Part shown: positions 1 through 11,099 of the stretch, piece by piece | Layout of the letters: every line of letters begins with the position of its first letter | Position numbering within the stretch: position 1 is the stretch's first letter | Source: Macrophomina tecta | Lineage: Eukaryota > Ascomycota > Dothideomycetes > Botryosphaeriales > Botryosphaeriaceae | Direction of reading: 5' to 3' | DNA: 64,000 nt | NCBI GenBank assembly: GCA_024180945.1 | Contig: JAKSGN010000043.1 | Location: forward strand, 1,240,001 to 1,304,000 | The notes under the pieces: model-generated | What the model saw: only the letters and a program-made list of their open reading frames with translations | The model's database searches: none | Told to the model about the DNA's origin: nothing | Position numbers and translations under genes: made by a program

Positions 1-861
1 GTCTACCCTGCCCCCGCCGCCCCCACCACGACCAAGATTTCCGTTGACGGCGGCCATGGCAGCGGCAGTGTCGTCATCTCTTCTTCCTCCTCTACTAGCA
101 CCGTCTACGAGACGCGTGTCGTGACCGTTACCAAGTGCCCCGCCGACGTCGTCAACTGCCCCGCCACCGCGAAGACCACGGCAGTCTTGACGAGCGCCGT
201 GCCCGTCTCCACAACGGTCGTCGCTGTTACGACAACCAAAGTCGTCGGCGGTAGCAGCGGCAGCGGCAACGGCGGTGAGCAGGGCGCTGCTGCTCATTCT
301 TCGTCCTCCCTGCCCGTAAACAAGCCCGTCTACTCCTCTGCCCCGGTCGATTCCGGCGTTCATGACGGTTCCAGCTCGCCTTCTTCTCCTCCTTCGAAGC
401 CCGGCAACTCTGCCTCCGCGTCCGCCTCTGGCAGCGTGCACGGCGCTTCAGTGCCTTCACCATCTTCCAAGCCGGCCGGGGCCTCGAGCGGGCCTACCGC
501 CAGCACGAAGGTCAGCGGCGAGCAGGGCTCCGGCGCAAACACCTGGACCACCACCGTCATCGGAGGCACCCTGACCCAGTACCTGACGTACACGACCAGC
601 AGCGCCGCGACAACCACCGTCGCCGTGCAGACGCTGTCCGTCATCCCTGTGCCTGCCAGCAGCTACGGGTACGCGAACGGTACGGTGCACTTCAGCACGC
701 CGTCTGCCGTCAAGACACCTTCTGCCGTCAAGACGCCCGTGTCGTCCTCGAAGACGAGTGCATTGGGGCCGGTGTATACAGGTGGAGCCTCGGCGGGTGT
801 GAGGCAGGGGGGTTGGGTGGTGGCGGTTCTTGCTGCTGTGGTGGCAGTTGTAGTGGTGTGA
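1..861 (+). CDS. GPI-anchored Ser/Thr-rich cell-surface protein (5' partial)
   Basis: The reading frame is open from base 1, so the N-terminus lies outside the window; the first in-window ATG-type start is not the true start. The 286 visible residues are extremely rich in Ser, Thr, Val, Ala and Pro. They include TTTV/TVTK-type stretches typical of O-glycosylated fungal wall proteins and a short duplication, TPSAVK twice, near residue 235. The C-terminus is small residues followed by about 16 hydrophobic ones (GGWVVAVLAAVVAVVVV) and an immediate stop, the classic GPI-attachment signal. Expected location is plasma membrane or cell wall; the molecular role is unknown. Codons are C-ending early and G-ending in the last 30. 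Confidence 0.75.
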   Translation, partial: VYPAPAAPTTTKISVDGGHGSGSVVISSSSSTSTVYETRVVTVTKCPADVVNCPATAKTTAVLTSAVPVSTTVVAVTTTKVVGGSSGSGNGGEQGAAAHSSSSLPVNKPVYSSAPVDSGVHDGSSSPSSPPSKPGNSASASASGSVHGASVPSPSSKPAGASSGPTASTKVSGEQGSGANTWTTTVIGGTLTQYLTYTTSSAATTTVAVQTLSVIPVPASSYGYANGTVHFSTPSAVKTPSAVKTPVSSSKTSALGPVYTGGASAGVRQGGWVVAVLAAVVAVVVV

Positions 862-1482
862 TATGATTCTTACTAGTTGTGTAGAGTAATAACTCCAGCT
901 GCCGTCGTTTATTGATTGATGCCCCTTTTTTTTCTATTCAACATTCGTTTCCACCACACACCTTTTTGCGGCTAGCAAATGCTAGTTCCGTCATCCAGGC
1001 GTTCGCGATACAGAAATACGAGAAGATTTCTACTGCATAGCGTAACGAAATGGCATACAGTTTATGATATCCGTTGTCTCTGGTAATAGGGGAGAAATAG
1101 GAAGAGCTAAGGACCCTATTTTTATATGAGTGTAGCGTTATATGAAGAGTTCTAGAATGCATTCTTCCTCGTTGAGGCCGCTTTCTGACAATCGAGGGTT
1201 TAGTATCATCAGAGTGACGAGCTATTTATCAAAGGAAGGCTCTAGTAACTCTCTTAATACTCGCAAACAGTAAAAGAGATCCGCCCTCGGCAAAAATTCT
1301 TAATCGTCAAACAAAGCATTTCCACAGCATCCACTTCAGGAATGCGTCCCGGAAAGAGAATGGAGAGTTAAAAAAAAAAAAAAGAAAAAAAAAACAACGC
1401 CACGCTATTCACACCTTCAAGTGTAGCACCATCAGAAACCGCGACCACCCTTCCGTCCCCTTCCCCTTCCCCCAATCCAACC
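862..1482. other. Intergenic, convergent 3' ends
   Basis: AT-richer spacer between two convergent genes. It holds a T-rich stretch just after the first stop and a long A-rich tract near 1371-1397. No coding potential or RNA gene seen. Confidence 0.6.
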
Positions 1483-2541
1483 TCACACCCGGTCCCCAAA
1501 GACATCCCGATCCGTCACATCCAGCACCACCATATGCCCCGGCGCATGCCCCATGACGACGCCCTCCAGACCGGCGCGCACGACGGCCTCCTGCGGCGTG
1601 ACGCCGCAGCCCCAGAAGACGGGCACATTCTCGTCGTCGCCGTCGGCCAGCGGCTCGCCGCGCTCCGTCACCGGCGGGTCGCCCCACTCGGGCCGCGCCA
1701 GGTCGGCGATGCCCAGCGCCCGCACGGCGGCCCAGCCCCACGCGACGGGCTCGCCGTGCGTCGCGACGTAGGGGCGCGTGATGTCGCGCGCGCGCGCGAC
1801 CAGGCGCGCCGGGTAGGGCCGCATCGAGACGACGTACGTGGCGGAGGCGAAGACGCCGGCCGGGCAGAGCGGCAGCGCGGTGCGGTGCATGGGCACGACG
1901 CGGCCGAGCAGCGTGTGCCGTGGGATGAGCGAGGTGGGCGTGGCGCGCGTGAGGGCGGCCTCGAAGCTGTAGCTGCAGCCGATGAGGAAGAGGACGTGGT
2001 CGGGCGTCCAGTGAGGGGTGATGGTGGGAATGTGGGATTCAATGAGGGCGCCGTCTCTGTTAGTTGGGTGAGGTGGTTAGTGGGGAGTGGTTTTGTTTTT
2101 TTTTTTTTTGGGGGGCAGTTGCAAGGGGTGGACGGGGTCCGCAAGACGAGGAGGAGGGGGAATAAGTTACTTGTAGACCATGTAGCGCGGCGCATCGGTG
2201 CGGATGTCAAGGCCTTTTGCGAGGGCGCTGGAGCTGACGCCGTCGAGCCAGGATTTGAGGTTGGAGTAGTCGCCGACGGACGCGGACTCGGCAAGGAGGG
2301 GACAGGGGACGGGGTTGCGCTTGCAGAGGAGACGGAAATCATCGGCGTAGCGGGAGGGCAGGACGATCAAGTTGGCTTGGAGGTAGTCGGGGGCAAGACC
2401 AGAGGTTGAGAGGATGGTGTTGGAGCGCGCGGCGGCGCGAGCAGAGGCACCTGTTGGGCAGTCGTTGGGCGAGGGAAGGGAGCCCATGGTGGTGGAGAAA
2501 TGTTGTTTTGAAAGTAATGATGAGAATCGTTCTCGGGGCAT
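1483..2541 (-). CDS. DUF1445 / D-glutamate cyclase-like hydro-lyase
   Basis: Two exons, 2541-2171 and 2056-1483, joined over a 114 nt GT-AG intron; about 314 aa. The N-terminal half has the family block TSGLAPDYLQANLIVLPSRY followed by CKRNPVPCPLL. The C-terminal half has FWGCGVTPQEAV and the terminal HAPGHM segment, both hallmarks of the DUF1445 / UPF0317 family, which contains mammalian D-glutamate cyclase (D-glutamate to 5-oxo-D-proline). Bacterial members are called putative hydro-lyases. The fungal substrate is not established. Length fits the family (about 260-320 aa). The start could instead be the internal Met at 2487 (MGSLPSP), because the first 18 residues are not family-like. Confidence 0.8.
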
Positions 2542-3027
2542 TTACTTCTATCTATTATCTCTGCAAGCTTTTGAGACTCTGTGGCACCATGGAGGGGAAG
2601 TGCTAGAGTGTGGAGCTCTCTCCCGGCCGGTCGACGTCTGCCCTACCCTATCGGCTGAGCTACGCGATCAGATAAGGCCCTTCGGCAAGCCACGCCGAAA
2701 ACGACCCTGGAGGAAGATGCGAAACAGGGAACTTGCTCCTCGGTGTTATTTCTACCAATCAATGAAATACGCCCGTGAATCCTAGCGGGTGATCAGCTGC
2801 GGGGTAAACAACAGAAGTGTTTGGCTAAGTTCGAACGGGTTCCTGGCAACATGCACTGTACTCAAGCATTCGGCTTGCCTTCGATGGCCGCTTCTTGGCT
2901 GCTACATGGTATTTGTGATGTCTCAAGTGTTTGAGACTCGTCCAGGGCGCTGTGGCTTGTCCAAGCATTACCATTCCATCAAATCTATGCATAGGTCATG
3001 ATAGGCCATCTAAGCCGGTATTCGTTA
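2542..3027. other. Intergenic region between the DUF1445 gene and the permease gene
   Basis: Spacer of 486 bp. It contains the upstream region of the minus-strand DUF1445 gene and the 3' flank of the next minus-strand gene. A short tRNA D-arm/A-box lookalike on the minus strand near 2640-2680 was examined and not accepted as a gene. Confidence 0.5.
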
Positions 3028-4837
3028 CTAGTGATATTCAAAGTCCAAAGCGCGGTCTCCAGTCTTGATCTTCCTGGTGTCTTCAATCTCCCCGCTGACA
3101 ATACGCTTCTTTTCGTCATTGCACCTCTTGATGTAGAGGTATTTGCCAACAATGAGGAGCTGGCTGATGCAAAGAGCACCCAAGGAAAATCTACAGGAAT
3201 TATCAGTACATGTTGCAAGTCAGAGTTGAGGAGCAGACTCACGCATTCCCCAGCTTGTATGGAGCGGTGCGGTAGATTTGGCCAGCAACAACACCAGCGG
3301 TGTTTCCGATGGTCTGCTGGAAACCAATGGCTGTTGCACGGCGATAGTGAGGTGCCACATTGACGTTCAGCCAGGTAAGGTTCAAGCCCGGTCCATTGTA
3401 TACTGCAACGGCGCAGAGGAAGGTTGCGAAGAACTTGACGCCTTCTGGAGTATCGGTGAGGAGGAGGATATAACCGACGATACCGAAGATATTGGCGAAA
3501 AAGACGAACTGGCCAAAATTAGCATTTTGTTACACGCTTCAGAGAGGTAGCCGGCGCATCACTCACTGGCCCACGAATCCGCAATTTATCCGAGACATAG
3601 GCGAAGGCCAGGAACGCAAGTCCACCAAATATATAGACGGGAATGGTCAGGTACTGGGACTGAAGAGTGTTGTAACCCATTCCCTTGATGATAGAGGGCA
3701 GGAAAGTACTGAAACCGTAAAGCAGGACATCCTGACAGAACTGAATGGCTCCGCTGCAGAGAATGTTAGCTTCTGCAAGTGATAGAAACGGTGCTTTCCT
3801 TACCTCAGGTAGACTTTCGGATCGACGACGGCAAGCTTGACCTCATTCCAGTCAAATTCTTCACTTCCCATGTAGGCTTGCCGTTGGATAGCGCGGACGC
3901 GCATCAGTTCTCTCTCCTCCGCGTTCAGAAAATAGGCGTTGGAGGGGTCGTTCGGAAGGCCGAACCACACGACGAAAGCGACGAGGACGCTGAATATTCC
4001 TTCGATAATGTACACCCATCTGGCACTATTAGTTTCCTCCAAGCGAGCTAACAATGCTTGACATACCTCCAGCCAGCGAAGTTTCCAACACCATCCATAT
4101 GCAGAATGCCATATGCAAGTAGACCGCCGAAAGCGCCAGCAATGGCAGTGCACACGAAGAGGTAGGAGACACGCTTTGCTTGCTCCTCACGGCGGTACAC
4201 CATGGTCAGATACAGATTGAGGCCGGGAAACAAACCGCCCTCGCAGGCACCGAGGATCAGCCTCGTGGCGTAAAGCCCACCAATGTTCTGGATGAAGCCC
4301 GAAAAGATAGTGACCAGAGACCAGACAACGCAAAGACTCGTCATGAGCAGGCGAGGGGTCAATTTCTTTAGCAGAACGGCCCATGGTGTTTCGAAGGCGA
4401 CATAGGTGGCGTAGAAGATGGAAACGGCGGTTGAGAACTCCTGAGCACTAGCTCCTATGTCTTCAGGCATTCCTGCCGTCTTGACGTTGCCTGGGAAGGG
4501 GTCAGCTTGCTGGCTGCAGGGTATGGAGTTTGCAGCGGGGGACGAGTGCGTCTCATACCGATGTTGGACCGGTCGAGGAAACATGACTGCGTTCACGTTA
4601 GAAGAGGACGTCGCAATGAGAGTGGGCTGGATGCAGACTGACCAGGTAGACAAGCATAATCACAGGGGTAAATGCAATGTCGAGCTTCGCCAGCAGCTTC
4701 GTTTCCTTTGCAGGGTCGATGTGCAGGTCGATCTCGCCGGACTCGGCATTGCTCCCGACGTCCTGATGGGCATGCTTGCCATCATAGACGGGAGTCTTGT
4801 TCTCCGGGTCCTGGGTTGGCCTGTCCATGGCGTCCAT
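3028..4837 (-). CDS. MFS permease, allantoate/anion:cation symporter (DAL5) family
   Basis: Seven exons (4837-4643, 4586-4559, 4490-4067, 4019-3804, 3753-3567, 3508-3243, 3190-3028) give a 492 aa protein. All introns are GT-AG and 48-72 nt long. The family blocks are clear: an acidic N-tail, the first-helix motif YLSCFLDRSNIGNVKTAGM, the loop ETPWAVLLKKLTPRL, the block ILGACEGGLFPGLNLYLTMVY, GWRWVYIIEG, and NVAPHYRRATAIGFQQTIGN. These place it with DAL5-type transporters of allantoate, nicotinate, pantothenate and small peptides; the actual substrate cannot be read. The start at 4837 (MDAMDRP) is the first ATG in the exon frame. It is divergent from a Zn2Cys6 regulator beginning 638 bp away, a likely regulatory partner. 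Confidence 0.9.
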
Positions 4838-5474
4838 TGCGGCTTCTCGGGACAAGAGGGTTGACGGGGTCGTCGAGAGTTGGCTGGAGTAGTGGCCATC
4901 TTTATTTGCAGGGGCACAGCAGGGGTGGGTGGCGAGCTATCTTTTGGTACGTATAATCGGCACACACAGAAACGCACGGCTGTGATGATAGATCGGGATG
5001 AGTTGCCGCGAGCAGTAAGGCCGGGCGATAAGCCGCCTCTCTATCCCGACGTCAGCGCATCGAGCGACACATTGAAGGCCCAGCGCGGGCGGCGAGGCCC
5101 GCGAGACATGGCGGGCGAGGCACGAGAGCGGGAAGGCGACGCGACGTCAGGGCGCAGCTGGCATGAGACTCGGTCGGGAGGGGAACGCGAGCGGGCAGCA
5201 GGTCTCATGCAGGCGCGGCGGGCGAGTGGGAGTGGAGTGGAGCGTGGAGGCGGCGCTGATCGGTCGGCCTGTTGTGGCGCTGGCGCCGGCCTGAAGCGGC
5301 CCTCGCTGCCTGCCTGCCTCGCCCTCCAACCAACCGCACCGACACGCTGACGCCTGCAACCACTGCTGATCGGCTCGCGCTTCCACTGGCTCTGCCGCCC
5401 GACTTGAGCCTCCTCCCGCACCAGCATAGTTTAGACGGCCCCCGCTCCCGGACCCACCGACACCATCCACTACC
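4838..5474. promoter_or_regulatory. Shared divergent promoter, permease / Zn2Cys6 regulator
   Basis: A 637 bp GC-rich gap separates two divergently transcribed starts and must hold both promoters. No recognisable operator is claimed. CT-rich sequence at 5380-5470 probably is the leader of the plus-strand gene. Confidence 0.5.
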
Positions 5475-8015
5475 ATGTCTTCTGCAAAGCACCGTTCGAG
5501 CCTTCGTGACCGTCCGTCCCCGCGGCTTAGTGATCCCTACCGGAGGACCTCTCTCGCGTGCGCTCAGTGATCCTCCCTTTCAATGGCCAATTGCCGCTGA
5601 CTTCCTTTCCGCCCAGCTGCAAGCGCTGCCGAGGGAGAAAGACCAAATGTAGCGGCGAGATCCCCCGCTGCAGGACCTGCTCTGCCGGGAACCACGAGTG
5701 CATCTATCTCGAGCACGAGCGCAAAATCCCCGTCCCAGAATAGTATGCTGGCCCTCTGCTCTCCCCGCCTCCTTCTCCCGCTCATCCCAGCAGCTACCTA
5801 CGCCAACTCGAGGCCCGCTTGAGCGCCTACGAATGCAAGTTGCTCTTCTGTGTCTCTGATGGCTGAGCTCATTGGATAGACAGCTGGAAATCCACCTACC
5901 ACTTCCCCTCTTGCAGCCTCAGCAGCCTCAGTGGCCGCATCATCAAGTATCGATGAGGAGAACGATGCCGATGGTTTTGATGACAATCCGCTCACTGATG
6001 GCTTGACCCATTTGGTCATTACCCCTTCGGGCCAAAGACGTAAGATCGCGGTGCTCCAGCGATATGTCAATGGCTAACACTATTTTCAGACTATCTGGGA
6101 AACTCCTCATCAACAAGCTTTGGCCTCCGACTCCGCAGCTTCTTTGAGACATTTCGACGGTTTGACCAAGACTTGTCTATTGAAGTACAGTATCCGACCT
6201 ACAATCCCGCCGCCTGGCCAAAGAGACGCCCATCCGTAGCAGATGTCCCAAAACTTCCGCCGCGCGACTTTGCTAAACGACTCTACGACGCCCAATACAC
6301 GTATATTGGCACCATCTTTTCCTTTGTGGAGCCGGATGTCTTTTACAAAAGACTCGACAAAGCCTACAATCAAACACCAGACCTCTGCGACCGTGAAGCA
6401 TGTCTTGAGTACTGCCAGGTCCTTGTCATCCTCGCCTATGGTCAGCTGTACAGTGTGAATCAGTGGGACGGGCATGATGGCCCACCGGGGTTCGACTACT
6501 TCATGCAGGCTCTGCAATATCTGCCCGACATCCACGATGAGGGTTCGGTACTTTTCGTGGAGGTCCTCTCGCTTGTTGGTTACTTCATGCAGAATCTCAA
6601 TCGCCGCGATGCTGCTTTTCTCTACGTAAGCCCAGTCGTCGTACGCACTTTACGGCTTCACTGACAAGACATTAGATCGGTCTTGCCTTACGCATGGCCA
6701 TCTCACTTGGCTTGCATCAAGAGATAGTCAACCCAGATATGGATGAGCCGACAAGAGAACACCAGCGGCGCTTGTGGTGGTCAGTCTACTCCATGGACAG
6801 GTGGGTCACCGTCGACGAATTACTCCGAACACGCAGCTGATCAGGCCAGAATCCTCTGCGCCAAGTCCGGCAATCCAATCACAATTCTCGATGAAGACAT
6901 CGGAGTGTTACCGCCATCGAGGCTGCCACATGAGTCGGAAATATGCCCTGCCACTGTCCTGCTCCACTACACAGAGCTGTCAAGGATCATCGGCAAGATC
7001 ATGAAAGGTACAGAGACACCTTGCGCCCTCTCGCACTGATGCCACCAAGCTGATCTCATCAGATATCTACAGAAAGAGCCCGAAAACCGGCTCCAGTCTC
7101 GTAACATCCGTCTACAACATCATGACCGACCTGAACAACTGGCGGCGAGACCTCCCTCAAGCACTCCAATTCGATGCCTCCCGCCTCGACCGCGACATCT
7201 CCCGCGAATCTGTCTCCACATTCCTACATTACTATCAATGCATCAATATGACTGCCCGCCCCCTCCTTTTCCGCGTCGTCCAGCGGCGCCTTGCCAACCT
7301 TGCCAGCGAAAAGGAGAAGGATTGGCGAAGCGGCCTCTCCACGACCACTATCGCCGTCATCGAAGCCTGTGTAGCCGCGGCCCGAGACAGCACGACGATG
7401 ATGCACGCGGCCGCGAAGCAGAACCTCGTTGGTAAGACACATAGAGCCCCACCCCTTCCCCGCTCTCGGAACACTAGGCAGAAGGAGAGTTCCCGCTGAC
7501 AAAGGGCGCAACTAGCTACCTACGGCTTCATGGACGGCGAGCACATCTTCTCTGCCGCCATCGTCCTCGTCATGGCCAACCTCGCCTTCCCCCACTCCGA
7601 CCGCGACTACGCCGCCATGGAGAAGGCCCTCGATGTCCTCCGCGGCATGGCCGAGCGCGGCAACGGCCACATCCGCGCCCGCCACGAGCTGCTCATCAAG
7701 CTGCGCGGAAGCAGCACCAACAGCGGCAGCAACAATACCAGCGCGGGCATCTCCCCTCTGTCTGCCTCCGACCCTCCGCCGATGACGACTTCTCTCCCTC
7801 TCGTGGGGATGCCCGTGGTTGAAAGCGGAGCTGAGGTGCTGCATCCGTTCGATATCGGCGCCGCGTTGCCGGGCTTGCAGTATACGGGCGATGTTAATTT
7901 GTGGGAAGAGGGGTATGGGGATTTAAGTGCGGCGGTGGACTTTGATTGGACCTCGTGGACGGAGGCGGCACAGGGGTCGGGCCCGGAGGCAGGGGAGAGG
8001 AGCGTGATTGACTGA
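5475..8015 (+). CDS. Zn2Cys6 transcription factor with fungal middle homology region
   Basis: The ATG at 5475 opens a short first exon whose splice (5557 to 5617) completes the zinc cluster, giving LACKRCRGRKTKCSG, then CRTC and a final Cys (C-x2-C-x6-C-x6-C-x2-C-x6-C), followed by the linker YLRQLEARLSAYE, a coiled-coil-like dimerisation helix. Further exons follow separated by introns near 5743-5790, 5837-5885, 6041-6089, 6626-6674, 6802-6850, 7008-7062 and 7432-7515. The intron after SAYE appears to use a GC donor (GCAAGT). The middle carries the fungal_trans signature: LALRMAISLGLHQ, RRLWWSVYSMDR and LDEDIGVLPP. It acts as a nuclear DNA-binding regulator, possibly of one or both flanking transporters. 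Target unknown. The C-tail is acidic and Trp/Asp rich, compatible with an activation domain. Confidence 0.85.
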
Positions 8016-8291
8016 TCACACCTGCCTCTGGACGAGCGCTTCACTGCCCTCGGGGATTTGTATGCCTGCGGTTAGGCGGCATTCTAAGTTGATATACTCG
8101 TTCGATGGCGAAAGCCTCAGAGCCTAGATTGACGAATCTCACGACTTGGGTTTGGATATGTATGTACGCTTTGAGAAAGGGATTTGATTGATCCTCGAGC
8201 AAGTGAAGGAGCAAAACAGTAAAGCGAATCCTTTCTTCCTCGCCCCCAAGCTTTCGGTCCGTATAATTTGCAACACAGCATCCCCCGTTCC
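8016..8291. other. Short convergent intergenic spacer
   Basis: Only 276 bp between two convergent stop codons. It must contain both 3' UTRs and polyadenylation signals. Nothing else seen. Confidence 0.6.
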
Positions 8292-8681
8292 TCAACTCGT
8301 CGCCTCCTCCTTCACCTCCAACGCTTTCTCGCCCTCCGCTCCCTCATCCATGCCCTTGGCGAACCCGCCCTCCACACCCGCCTCTTCCCTGCCCGTCCGC
8401 CGCTGCACCGTGCGCCCGCCCTTGGCTGACCACACACCTCCCGTGATTCCGCCTTTGACGAAAAGATAGTCCAGGTCCTCGAGTTCCAGCCCGTTGGTTT
8501 CGGGGAAGAAGCAGTAGACGATGGGGACCCACAGGGCACAGAAGACGGCGAAGATGACGAAGGTGCGCCACTGGATGTTCTGCGTGGCGATGGGCGTTAT
8601 TTGCACGACGGTGAAGACGCACATCCACTGAAGAGGGAAAAACGATCATCAGCACATACAATCCACAGAAAAATAGGGGAA

Positions 8682-8724
<43 letters not shown>

Positions 8725-10543
8725 AGGTACTGGATCGTCTGGTTCAGCACTCACATTAATGAACGACCCCAATGCCTGGCCCTTTGACCTGATGCGCGTC
8801 GTCGTCACTTCACTCGGATAGAACCACGGGATGGGCAGCCAGCCGATGCCGAGGAAGATCTGGAACAGGAAGACCATGGCCGTGGCGCCGTACGCGTTGG
8901 CCTGCGAGCCCGTCGATAGCAGGATCGAGGCGAGCGAGAAGCACAGGCAGAGGCCAGCGGCGCTAAACATGAGAAGAGCGCGGCGGCCGAAGCGGTCGAC
9001 GGTCTGTTGGGTTGCTGTTAGTTCTCTTTCTCGCTTTTTTCGTTTTGGCTAAGGGTGGAAGGTGGAAAGGGGGGGAGACGGTTGCAACACTTACCCAGAG
9101 CGGAATGAAACTGCCGACGAGGTAGGTCAGCGAGGTGCAGCCGCCGAGGATGAGCGACATGGTGCGGGAGAGGTGCATGTTCTGCTCGTAGACGGTGGGG
9201 GCGTAGTAGTTGATCTGCGGATTGGCGTGTCAGATATGGGAGACCGAAGCGTCATGGTGGCGTTTAGAAGTCTGGTCAACCTACCATGTTGGAGCCCGTG
9301 AACTGCTGCATCACGTTGACAGCCAGACACAGACATATTCTGCGGAAATTGCCCATCGGCCCGCCCTGGAGCAGTTCTTTGTATTGGAAGGGACCACCGC
9401 GCGTCTCCTTCTCGATGGAGACCTGGATCGTCTGGACCATGTCAATGACTTCTGGATCCTCGATGGTCGTGTTGTCGAGACGGGCGATGATGTCGGCGGC
9501 CTCGGCGGTACGGTCTTTCTCGATGAGAAAGCGCGGGGTCTCGGGGAGAGGTAGCATTTGCAGCACGAGGCAGATGGCGAAGAAAGCTTGGAAGGCGATG
9601 GGCCAGCGCCATTGAATCGGCCCATCGACGTAGCTGAGGCCGAAATCCATCCAGTACGCTATGCAGAGGCCGACGATGGTTACTGTGCCCTGAGCACTGA
9701 GGAGCATTCCGCGGTTCTTGGGTTTGGCGAGTTCGGACTGGTAAGCGGGGATGTTGGACGAGTTAAAGCCGTTGCCCTGGCAGTTGTCAGTCGAAATCCA
9801 GAAAAGAGTTGGGGGGGGGGGGGGGAGGGGTTTCCAGAATGAGGTAGTGGGCCACATTGTATCACTTACGATTCCTGTAACGATGCGTCCAACCAGGAGC
9901 TGAGCGATGGTTGTAGAGGACGTAAGGATGATGGTTCCGATGATCATGGTCGAGCCTCCTGCGATGATCATGTTCTTCCTTCCGTAGTGCTCTGCGAAGA
10001 AAAAGGAGAGCAGAGAACCGAAAGCACATCCAATCTGTCCTCGTCAGCCTTTCCGAGTGCTACAAAAGGCGGAGAAGTTCCTACGTCGTAGATGGAGACA
10101 ATGAGACCCTGCATGTTGGCATCGGGGTTGTTGAAGTCATTTCCAAACTGGTTATCCGCTCCAATAAGGCCACTCATCACACCCCTAGTCACAGAAAGTC
10201 AGTTATTACATCCTTGACAGCAGGAGAACGTCGGCTCACTGATCGTAGCCCAGAAGAAGGAAGCCTTGGCAAGAAGCGGCTGATCGGAAGCTTAGCATAT
10301 TGGTCCTCGAGCATTCTCCAGGAAGGCTTACCCGTGATGGCCCAGTTCAGCCAGCGCCCTCTTAATCCTGATGCAAACATTGTGTTCACAAAATCCAGCA
10401 GAGATCGCGGAACGGAAGAGGGGGGAATGAGAGTATGGACGGGGAGGAAAAGGGTGGGTGGTTGATGGAATAACCCACCGAAGGGTCTTGGGAAGCTTTG
10501 CCGCGCCAGCAGGCCGTCCGGCATCCGCAAGGTTTGCCCCCAT
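8292..10543 (-). CDS. MFS sugar transporter (sugar-porter family)
   Basis: Multi-exon gene. The chosen start is MGANLADAGRPAGAAKLPKTLR at 10543. Later exons read WAIT-AASCQGFLLLGYDQ-GVMSG, then GRKN, GNGFNSSNIPAYQSEL, RWPIAFQAFF, PETPRFLIEKDR, the QQFTGSNM segment, DRFGRRALL, and the terminal PETNGLELEDLDYLF. These are the ordered signatures of 12-helix hexose/disaccharide transporters. The loop QQFTGSNM-INYYAP is the substrate-channel helix 7. Splicing between exon 1 and LRGRWLNWAIT (near 10340-10480) is uncertain: the in-frame acceptor would be a non-YAG TTAAG. One intron holds a long GA repeat (about 8686-8721) and another a 15-G run (9811-9825). Codon third positions become G-rich at the 3' end. 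Confidence 0.85.
8686..8721. repeat. (GA)n microsatellite inside an intron
   Basis: About 18 uninterrupted GA dinucleotides lie in an intron of the sugar-transporter gene, reading as a long pyrimidine (TC) tract on the transcribed strand. Confidence 0.9.
9811..9825. repeat. 15-bp poly-G homopolymer in an intron
   Basis: Fifteen consecutive G (then A and GGGG) lie in an intron of the sugar transporter; on the transcribed strand this is a poly-C tract. Length may be unreliable in assembly. Confidence 0.85.
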
Positions 10544-11099
10544 GTCTTCTCCGCAGAAGACTGGGGCGAAACTCTGGGGTTCGGTGAGCAGGGCTCGGTC
10601 GAATAGCTGGACCGAGCCTTAGTGGGTCGAAGATCATGACCGGATTGGGCAGTGCGGTTGCAACAATGGCCCGAAGACCGAATGGCCTCACTTCGAAAAG
10701 CATAGACGGCTTGTTTTAAGTGGTAGAGTTGCAGCAAAGGGATGCCTGCTGTTTGGTTGAGACCGTTGCGGCTTGCAGATGAGTGAGATGACGTCATCAC
10801 ATCGGCTTATTCGAATACGGAGCGCTCGACACTTTACGTTCATGTTCTTTCATCCCGGGAGTTGACACTCCTGAAAAACTTTGGAGTCTGAGCACTAAGG
10901 TCTTGTTATAGGTAGCACAGGTCTGATTCTATTTTCTTTAGAACGACTGTGCCGCACAGGAAGGCGGTGTCAGCCCAGGGAGCAGCAGTTCTGGGGCCTA
11001 ATTACCCCCTCCAACATCTTCTTCTTTTGCGGCAGCTCATCACTACCATTTTCTTGACGCCAAGAAGAAACGATACAGGTTGACAGTCTGTCCACAATT
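10544..11099. promoter_or_regulatory. Divergent intergenic region, sugar transporter / F-box gene
   Basis: A 556 bp region between divergent starts. It holds short AT-richer segments but no motif I can name. Confidence 0.45.

Noticed and set aside
1534..2409. 291-codon plus-strand ORF antisense to the DUF1445 gene
   Set aside because: Shadow of the real minus-strand gene; composition (Asp/Arg/Gly-rich) is that of an antisense frame.
2612..2690. tRNA-like D-arm / A-box on the minus strand (TAGCTCAGCCGATAGGG)
   Set aside because: The D stem can pair (GCTC with GGGC), but no anticodon stem, B box or closing acceptor stem follows within tRNA distance.
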